Source: T1Sed10-7 sp040904745 (GTDB taxonomy: Bacteria > Actinomycetota > Nitriliruptoria > Nitriliruptorales > Nitriliruptoraceae). From it: a stretch of 20,664 nt of DNA. The notes under the pieces are model-generated. The model saw only the letters and a program-made list of their open reading frames with translations. It searched no databases and was not told where the DNA came from. Location of the stretch: NCBI GenBank assembly GCA_040904745.1, contig JBBDSW010000163.1, positions 1 to 20,664 on the forward strand, given 5' to 3'. Each line of letters opens with the position of its first letter. The stretch's first letter is position 1. Positions 16,145-20,664 of the stretch are shown here, piece after piece. A program made the translations under genes and the position numbers.

Positions 16145-16942
16145 TCAACCGCCGAACGAGCCCGGCTCGGCCGGAGGCGTGAAGTCCTCCTCGGACGCGG
16201 CGGTGACCGAGACGGCTTCCATGATCAGGCTCTCGCCCGTGCCGGCACCGAGGTCCAGACGGAGCAACACCCCGGTTCTCGCGTCCACGCAGACGTCCCC
16301 ACCCTCGGCCTGCGAGAAGCCCTGGTTGGTCCCGCAGATCGCCTCCCGGCCGGCGATCTCGTCCCGGTACGGGTCCGCGAGGTAGTCACTGAGCTCCCCC
16401 TCGTCGACGGAGGTCTCCTCGATCATGTCGTCCTCGGGGCTCCCTTCCGCGAAGCAGGACCAGGTACCGGATTCCTTGATGCAGAAGGCGACCGACTCTC
16501 CGCCGTCGATGAAAGCGGCCGTTTCCAGGGATCGTCCGGACTCCTCGACCGTCATGTAGGTGGCGACGCGGGCGCCATCGTGGGCGATCGTCATGCTGGC
16601 AGGCATGCCCTGCTGCTCTCCCTGGATCGAGTACTCGATCCGCTGCGGCTCGCCGGCGAACTCGACCGCTGCCAGATCGACATCGCCGTCGGAGTCCTCG
16701 GACTCGTCGCCCCCGTCGGCGCCGTCGTCCTCGCCATCGGCCTCCTCGGCCTGGTCATCGCTCTCGTCCGTGTCCGCGCTCGACGGGTCGTCGGCCTCTG
16801 CGTCCTCGGAGTCGGCGGACGCGGTGCCGTCATCGGCGGCACCACCATCCTCGGACGAGGCGTCGTCGCCTCCGCCGCAGGCGGTGAGCGCGAGCGCTCC
16901 GGCCAGGACGAGTGCGGACATGGTTCGCGAACTGGTACGCAT
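16145..16942 (-). CDS. Acidic lipoprotein of unknown function
   Basis: A 265-residue exported lipoprotein. The ATG at 16940-16942 follows GAGGGGGA and opens a signal peptide (MRTSSRT, then a hydrophobic stretch) ending in the lipobox LTAC, so Cys20 would be lipidated. Residues about 21-90 are an extreme Asp/Glu/Ser/Gly/Ala tract, probably a disordered spacer off the membrane. The C-terminal domain (about 95-265) is globular with several Cys (AFCIK, WSCF, AICG, DVCVD) that could form disulphides. It reads like a surface protein with repeated beta strands. I cannot assign a family. It is the first gene of the run leading to the Sua5 and SET genes, whose products are cytoplasmic. Confidence 0.8.
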   Translation of the reverse strand: MRTSSRTMSALVLAGALALTACGGGDDASSEDGGAADDGTASADSEDAEADDPSSADTDESDDQAEEADGEDDGADGGDESEDSDGDVDLAAVEFAGEPQRIEYSIQGEQQGMPASMTIAHDGARVATYMTVEESGRSLETAAFIDGGESVAFCIKESGTWSCFAEGSPEDDMIEETSVDEGELSDYLADPYRDEIAGREAICGTNQGFSQAEGGDVCVDARTGVLLRLDLGAGTGESLIMEAVSVTAASEEDFTPPAEPGSFGG

Positions 16943-17252
16943 CGGGTTCCCCCTCGAGAGAGCGGCCACGCTGCCCAGTGACAGGGCTCGGGCTCCTCGC
17001 CGGTCGCGGTCGGCTCCATCGTGCCCGGCGATGCACGACGGGATCACGCTAACGCACGGGCCCGGGCAACACATGCACCCCCCTCACGCGGCCAGGCCAT
17101 CACGAAGCTCGGGCCCAAGGACCGGACGCCTGACGTGGGAGACGTCCAGCTGGGGGTCCTGCGACCTGGGGAAGATGGGTCCGGAAGCCCTCGTGGCGCG
17201 GTTGCGCCTCCCGGGAGGCTGACAGGCACCGACGGATGCGGTGCGGGCAGCG
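16943..17252. promoter_or_regulatory. Divergent intergenic region with candidate promoter and a 14-bp palindrome
   Basis: No gene is seen in these 310 bases. On the minus strand TAGCGT at 17046-17051 is a possible -10 for the lipoprotein gene, with a leader of about 95 nt. A perfect 14-bp palindrome, GCCTCCCGGGAGGC, sits at 17206-17219, 33 bp ahead of the DUF2510 ATG, where a dimeric regulator could bind. Both calls rest on pattern only. Confidence 0.3.
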
Positions 17253-17750
17253 ATGCAACCTGGAGAGCGGGCTCGTCGACCCGGCTGGTACCCCGACCCT
17301 GCCGGGCAGCCGGTCGAACGCTGGTGGACCGGGATCCAGTGGTCAGGTGGGTGTCGCCCCTATCGCGTCCCACGACCGGCTCGGCGCGCGGGAGGCAGGG
17401 GGAACAGCGCAGCCAGCCCGATCCCCTGGATCGCGGGCGCGTTCGCCCTCGTTCTGGTCCTCTTCGCCGGCTTCGCCGCGGTCAACGGCGGTTCGCTCTG
17501 CGGGTCCGACATCGGCGCCTACACCGCCTGCCAGGGGTTCCTCGACGAGGAGATCGGGGCACCCTCGACCGCGAGCTACCCGGCCCTGGCGCAGGCCACG
17601 ATCACCCGGACCGGAGCCAACGAGTGGCAGGTCCATGCGTATCTGACCACCGAGACGGCCACCGGCTTCGAGATCCAGCACGACTGGACGTGCGTCGCGA
17701 CCTACGTCGAAGAGGACCGGTGGCGCGGGAACGCGGCCCTGCTCGAGTAA
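17253..17750 (+). CDS. DUF2510-domain single-pass membrane protein
   Basis: A 165-residue protein with the DUF2510 motif near the N-terminus (PGWYPDPAGQP, then RWWTGIQWSG, residues about 10-33). An Arg/Pro-rich linker follows, then one transmembrane helix (PIPWIAGAFALVLVLFAGFA, about residues 57-76). The C-terminal domain is predicted to be outside the cell and begins with two Cys separated by a short loop. It then has strands such as ATITRTGANEWQVHAYLTT and ends in WTCVATYVEEDRW. This layout is frequent in Actinobacteria, with no known biochemical role. The ATG at 17253 lacks a strong ribosome site; an in-frame GTG at 17241 is an alternative. Confidence 0.8.
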   Translation: MQPGERARRPGWYPDPAGQPVERWWTGIQWSGGCRPYRVPRPARRAGGRGNSAASPIPWIAGAFALVLVLFAGFAAVNGGSLCGSDIGAYTACQGFLDEEIGAPSTASYPALAQATITRTGANEWQVHAYLTTETATGFEIQHDWTCVATYVEEDRWRGNAALLE

Positions 17751-17776
17751 CGACCTCAACCGGCACAGCGATCGGC

Positions 17777-17869
17777 TGGTGCGCACGGGGGATTTGAACC
17801 CCCATGTCCTGACGGGCACACGGCCCTCGACCGCGCTGGGGGCGTGTCGGCAGTTGCTCTCCGTCGCAC
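17777..17869 (-). tRNA. Degenerate tRNA-Leu(GAG)-like sequence, probable pseudo-tRNA or attachment-site remnant
   Basis: On the minus strand the T-arm is perfect (GGGGG, loop TTCAAAT, CCCCC; 17787-17803). A long class II variable arm and an anticodon stem with a 7-nt loop TCGAGGG precede it, giving anticodon GAG at 17826-17828. An encoded ACCA ends the sequence at 17777-17780. The 5' half is poor: the D-arm lacks the GG of the loop, only about five acceptor pairs (GTGCG/CGCAC) can be drawn, spacing to CCA is one base short, and position 33 is C instead of the universal U. A working tRNA is doubtful. A good 3' half with a poor 5' half is what remains when an element integrates into a tRNA gene. 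Confidence 0.5.
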
Positions 17870-17948
17870 GATGCGCCGCTGACCTGCGGAAACACACGAG
17901 TGTCATCCCACGTCGTGCCCTTGGTCGCCCCCCGGTGCCGCGCGTTTC

Positions 17949-17967
17949 GGGTCCACGATGGGTCCAC
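17949..17967 (+). repeat. Paired direct repeat GGGTCCAC, 11-bp period
   Basis: GGGTCCAC occurs at 17949-17956 and again at 17960-17967, one helical turn apart. It lies about 80 bp from the tRNA-like sequence, on the side where an integrated element would lie. Arm-type sites for a tyrosine integrase or a regulator operator are possible. Confidence 0.5.
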
Positions 17968-18033
17968 AACGCAGGCCCTCGCCATCCGACCCGGCCGTGG
18001 GGCGTGTCCCCGGCTGGCAGGGCCCGCTTCACG

Positions 18034-18039
18034 TACGCT
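18034..18039 (+). promoter_or_regulatory. Candidate -10 element for the AbiEii-associated operon
   Basis: TACGCT fits TANNNT and would start transcription near 18046, giving a leader of about 20 nt that contains GGAGGA ahead of the ATG at 18066. No convincing -35 is visible. Confidence 0.3.
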
Positions 18040-18065
18040 CGCTGTGGAGACGCTCTTGGAGGACC

Positions 18066-18380
18066 ATGGTGGAGCAGACGTTCAGCGCACGGCGGCGCCC
18101 CTTCGTGCTCCCGGCGTCGCTCGATGAGCTCGATGGTCCGAGCGCCTCGGGGCGCGTCGTCCTGCCCCAGCACCTGGACTGGTCAAGCCGGCGCTCCTAC
18201 GACCTCGACGACCCCGGCGATCGGCGCCGGGTCTACGAGATCGTGCTGCGCGAGGGCACGCTCGATGACCTGCGGCGCTACGTCGATTCCGACCAGCTCG
18301 TGGTGGTCTTCGACGAGTTGTTCCTACCGCAGGACATCCGTGATAGCTGGCGACAGCTGACCGCCGAGTGTGTCGCGTAG
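18066..18380 (+). CDS. Small partner protein of an AbiEii-type nucleotidyltransferase (putative antitoxin)
   Basis: A 104-residue protein starting at an ATG with GGAGGA at ideal spacing. It resembles small actinobacterial proteins encoded just upstream of AbiEii/AbiGii-type nucleotidyltransferases. Recognisable parts are FVLPASLDELDGP, VVLPQHLDWS, YDLDDPGDRRRVYEIVLREG, DDLRRYVD and LPQDIRDSW. I see no helix-turn-helix. The stop is three bases before the ATG of the nucleotidyltransferase remnant, so the two were a coupled pair. In this arrangement the upstream protein is taken to be the antitoxin, but I know of no direct test for this subfamily. The partner is broken here, so this gene may be a leftover. 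Confidence 0.7.
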   Translation: MVEQTFSARRRPFVLPASLDELDGPSASGRVVLPQHLDWSSRRSYDLDDPGDRRRVYEIVLREGTLDDLRRYVDSDQLVVVFDELFLPQDIRDSWRQLTAECVA

Positions 18381-18383
18381 CGG

Positions 18384-18985
18384 ATGCTCACAGCGCTGCA
18401 GCGTCGACTCGCGCATCTGCTCGCAGAGTTGCCCGAGGCTCGCGACTTCGCGCTGGCGGGAGGCGCGGCACCCAGGACCTCGACTTCTTCGCAACATCGG
18501 CAGCGGCCGTCGCTGATCTCCTGCCGGTCCTCGAGGCACAAATCGAGCGTGAAGGTCTGAGCATCACGAGGATCCGTGACCTCCCCGGGTTCGCGCGCCT
18601 GCAGATCGCCGAGCCCGGCGGCGAGACCGTGCAGCTCGACCTCTCCCACGACGCCCGCCACGGCCCGTCCGAGGCCACCGCGCTGGGCTCCACCCTGAGC
18701 CAGGACGAGTTGGCCGCCGACAAGGTGCTCGCCCTGTTCGGCCGAGCCGTAGCACGGGATTTCGCCGATGTCGCCGCGCTCCTCGAGGTCTACTCCGCCG
18801 ACCGACTCATCGAGCTCGCCAGCGCCAAGGATCGCGGCTTCTCGCAAGAGCGCTTCAGCGAGTCCCTGGCGGCGATACATCGCCTCGACGAGGAGGACTT
18901 CCTCGGTACCGGCAAGACGTACGAAGACCTCGCATCCCAGTTCGACGCCTGGCGAGAGCAGTTGGAGCAGTCACGAGACAGTTGA
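18384..18985 (+). pseudogene. AbiEii/AbiGii-type nucleotidyltransferase toxin gene with internal deletion and frameshift
   Basis: The ATG at 18384 opens MLTALQRRLAHLLAELPEA followed by FALAGGA, the usual N-terminus of the AbiEii/AbiGii nucleotidyltransferase family. The match then continues in another frame from about 18467 with GTQDLDFFA (the DLDFF metal-binding signature) to the stop at 18983-18985, including LSQDELAADKVLALFGR and ARDFADVAALL. The residues normally between GGA and the DLDFF segment (usually ending in an RG and a further Arg) are missing, about 10-15 codons, and the frame is lost. The junction lies in CGCGGCA, so a deletion between short repeats is likely. A longer open frame begins at a GTG at 18368, but its first 35 residues are out of frame with the family and unlikely to be functional. 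Confidence 0.7.
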
Positions 18986-19142
18986 CCTGCCACCCAAGGC
19001 GGCCCGGGGTGAGCTTCCCGTGGCACCCGAGAGCAAGCTGAAGCCCCGCCGAGGATCGGGCGATACAGCCGGCTGTCCGCCACCCCGGGGGAGAGCCGGA
19101 GCCGTCGCACTCAGTAGCAAGATGCTGGCAAGGATGACCAGA

Positions 19143-19176
19143 ACTTACCTCGCCCGCCGACTTACCTCGCCCGCCG
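19143..19176 (+). repeat. Tandem duplication of a 17-bp unit
   Basis: The unit ACTTACCTCGCCCGCCG is present twice in direct succession (19143-19159, 19160-19176). It lies in the non-coding stretch between the AbiEii-like remnant and the minus-strand membrane protein. The rest of 18986-19193 shows nothing I can name. Confidence 0.85.
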
Positions 19177-19193
19177 ACGTCTTCGAGGGCCCG

Positions 19194-19475
19194 TCAAGAG
19201 TTGCCGGGCCGCGAAGCAGCCCACACGAAGAGGTCACGGCGCTGATGCTTCTGCGACTGCTCGTCCGCGATCCCCTGTTCGGCCACCTCCTGGATGTGCT
19301 CGGTGAGCTGGTCTACGAGAGGCTGGAGCCGCTCCTGGTGGTAGGCGACGAATGCACCTGGCAAGATCGTGATCAGCACGGCTACTGCGACCGCGCGCAG
19401 GGGGCGGGCGCGTCGGTGCGTGACCTCGTACGGGACGAGATCGTCGAGGTGGAACAGCCAGTGAACGAGCCTCAT
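19194..19475 (-). CDS. Small single-pass membrane protein, hypothetical
   Basis: A 93-residue frame from the ATG at 19473-19475, of no family I recognise. It begins MRLVHWLFHLDDLVPYEV, has a basic stretch (HRRARPLR) and then a hydrophobic segment AVAVAVLITILPGAFVAYH at about residues 28-46. An amphipathic Gln/Glu/Leu-rich helix (QERLQPLVDQLTEHIQEVAE) that could be a short coiled coil follows. The basic residues before the span suggest the N-terminus is inside. Codon use is G/C-rich at third positions, supporting coding, but no ribosome site is seen; in-frame starts upstream (to 19544) are alternatives. Confidence 0.45.
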   Translation of the reverse strand: MRLVHWLFHLDDLVPYEVTHRRARPLRAVAVAVLITILPGAFVAYHQERLQPLVDQLTEHIQEVAEQGIADEQSQKHQRRDLFVWAASRPGNS

Positions 19476-19641
19476 GGCGACGACGGTACGAGATGGTTGC
19501 TTCATCCAGCTCGATCCAGCACCGGTACCAGGCAACCGCACCAACGGTCCGCAGTTCTGGGCGCTCTACACCGGGGTGCCGGCGCGCGCATCATCACGAT
19601 GGGCTAGTCGTAGCCCAGGCGTGACGGGCACTGCACGTTGA
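19474..19641 (+). other. Short open frame with possible gene-end fragment (55 aa)
   Basis: This plus-strand frame reads MATTVRDGCFIQLDPAPVP, then GNRTNGPQFWALYTGVPAR, before losing character. The second stretch looks like a structured protein end rather than antisense noise, but I cannot name a family. It overlaps the start region of the opposite membrane-protein frame and has only a weak ribosome site. It may be the tail of a gene whose front was lost. Confidence 0.2.
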
Positions 19642-19657
19642 TCCGATGGGCGTTCCC

Positions 19658-19663
19658 TACCCT
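19658..19663 (+). promoter_or_regulatory. Candidate -10 element for the DUF6933 gene
   Basis: TACCCT fits TANNNT about 40 bp ahead of the ATG at 19702. GAAGAGG, a reasonable ribosome site, lies between them. Confidence 0.3.
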
Positions 19664-19701
19664 CATCAGGACAGCAGCGGCCCGCACGAAGAGGCTTCTG
19701 C

Positions 19702-20129
19702 ATGCTCGTGATCCACGGCACCAGGAAGTTCCTCGATCGTGTCCGCGGACCCAACGCCACCGATGCTGACGTGACGACATCGCAGCTGGGCAGCTGGTAC
19801 GCCACCGTGCTCTTCTGGAAGCCGCAGGTCGTCCTGCTGGTCAATGAGCCGACCTTGGTGCCGCTGTTCATGCCGTTGGCGCCGTCGGCGACGCTGCTGC
19901 AACGTCTTCCGCGAGCCATGGCCGCCCTGCTGCACACGCATCGGGCACCGAGTCCGCCCATCTCGCTGAGGTTCGACGGATCAGCGGCCAATCGGAAGAT
20001 CTGCTGGGCCTGTCGGTTGAGCTCGCCCGCACGCCGACCAGCCCTCTGTACAAGACCTACACCTCGCCTGACCGCGCCCTGGCTGCGTTCGTCGAGGGGC
20101 GTCAGCGCAGCGCCGACCGCTCGCTCTGA
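19702..20129 (+). pseudogene. DUF6933-family gene broken by internal deletion/frameshift
   Basis: From the ATG at 19702 the sequence reads MLVIHGTRKFLDRV, LGSWYATVLFWKPQVVLLVN, EPTLVPLFMPLAP and AMAALLHTH, matching the DUF6933 family (small proteins of unknown function beginning MLVI.(G/C)T(K/R)K). Near 19935-19955 the match moves to a different frame that reads GTESAHLAEVRRISGQSEDL, then LGLSVELARTPTSPLYKTY and TSPDRALAAF, the family C-terminus, and stops at 20127-20129. About 25-30 residues of the middle, usually with a KT.NRSV.G.MNEF-like segment, are missing. The unshifted frame continues into unrelated residues. The product is almost certainly non-functional. Confidence 0.65.
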
Positions 20130-20664
20130 GTCTTTCGGATAGCGAAGAGCGGGACCGGGCGGACTCCAGCGGCTGAGGCTGTCTACGGGCTCGGACGATC
20201 TGTCAGCCACTGGCGTCATGGATGCGAAATGGCCTGGTGGGAGATGCTGGAGGTGCTCCAGCCGTGTGACCCTGACATCACGATCCTGCTGCTGCGCCAC
20301 GCACTGAATAGACGGCCCGAAGAAGTGGACCTCGAGCTCTTCTTCGAGCTTGTCGCGCAGCTGGTCACAGACCTGCAAGGATGGACGCCGCCACCCCAAC
20401 CATCCGGCCCGACCGTGGGACTCACCGCCGAGAAGCTGCGCTTGTCGGCGGTTGAGACCGGCCAGCCTGACGACGCCACCGCCCCGCCCGGAAACCGTGA
20501 TGATGTGCGGAGGCCCCTCAGCGCTCAGGCGCGCATAACAGCGCCCGCCGGCGTCGCCGGTGAGCAGGCAGGGGCCGTCGGCAGCACCGGGGGTCTTGGT
20601 CTCGATCGCCCCGCTATCCACACCGGTGCAGGTGCGGTCCTTGACGCCGCGAATCTGCGAGGGC
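20130..20664. other. Region without a recognisable gene; one open frame runs off the window end
   Basis: No family is recognised on either strand. On the plus strand a frame from the ATG at 20229 stays open to the window edge (about 145 codons). Its first 55 residues (MAWWEMLEVLQP, LLLRHALNRRPEEVDLELFF, ELVAQLVTDLQGW) look helical and could be a real N-terminus; the rest is Ala/Gly/Thr-rich and gene-like only by GC content. A minus-strand frame over 19566-20621 also stays open, but it lies antisense to the DUF6933 remnant, so at least that part is not coding. Confidence 0.25.

Noticed and set aside
14721..16385. 554-codon open frame on the plus strand
   Set aside because: It is antisense to the SET, Sua5 and lipoprotein genes, all of which have clear family signatures.
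17777..17869. tmRNA 3' end
   Set aside because: The T-arm looks similar, but the acceptor bases do not match tmRNA, no tag-peptide frame follows, and the class II variable arm with GAG anticodon fits tRNA-Leu better.
19566..20621. 351-codon open frame on the minus strand
   Set aside because: It crosses the DUF6933 remnant antisense and shows no family features; I could not exclude a real short gene in its first 100 codons.
1..20664. CRISPR arrays, rRNA genes, insertion sequences
   Set aside because: No regularly spaced repeats, rRNA signatures or transposase motifs were seen on either strand.

Overview
The window is high-GC DNA with strong third-position G/C bias and GTG/TTG starts. It carries several gene families typical of Actinomycetota: the mismatch endonuclease NucS, DUF3097, DUF3039, a DUF2510 protein and a FadD15-type acyl-CoA synthetase. 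A deep-branching class such as Nitriliruptoria or Acidimicrobiia is possible, but I cannot fix the rank from sequence reading alone.

Bases 1-17750 look like ordinary chromosome. In order they hold nucS (minus), then a plus-strand run of ychF, a 63-residue Cys/His protein and an ABC1/UbiB kinase. A long-chain acyl-CoA synthetase (minus) converges on the kinase. Next come a scar of an enoyl-CoA hydratase gene that kept only its two ends, an M1 aminopeptidase N and a DUF3097 protein (plus). A fused beta-phosphoglucomutase/GH65 phosphorylase and a DUF3039 zinc protein follow (minus), then a GspE/PilB-type ATPase (plus) whose frame is broken at a run of eight G. A minus-strand cluster of acidic lipoprotein, Sua5-type threonylcarbamoyl-AMP synthase and SET-domain protein comes next, then a DUF2510 membrane protein (plus).

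Bases 17777-20664 look different. The segment starts at a degenerate tRNA-Leu(GAG)-like sequence on the minus strand, followed by paired GGGTCCAC repeats. It then has a small protein that normally partners an AbiEii-type nucleotidyltransferase, the nucleotidyltransferase itself (broken by an internal deletion), a 17-bp tandem repeat, a small single-span membrane protein and a DUF6933 gene (also broken). The last 500 bases hold no recognisable gene. I read this as the decayed edge of an integrated element inserted at or near a tRNA-Leu gene. No integrase is visible inside the window.

I did not find a convincing new multi-gene system. The most informative signals are four reading frames broken in similar ways (crotonase, pilus ATPase, AbiEii-like, DUF6933), the tRNA/island boundary, leaderless-type promoters at nucS and the DUF3039 gene, the HAD-GH65 fusion, and the lipoprotein-Sua5-SET cluster.
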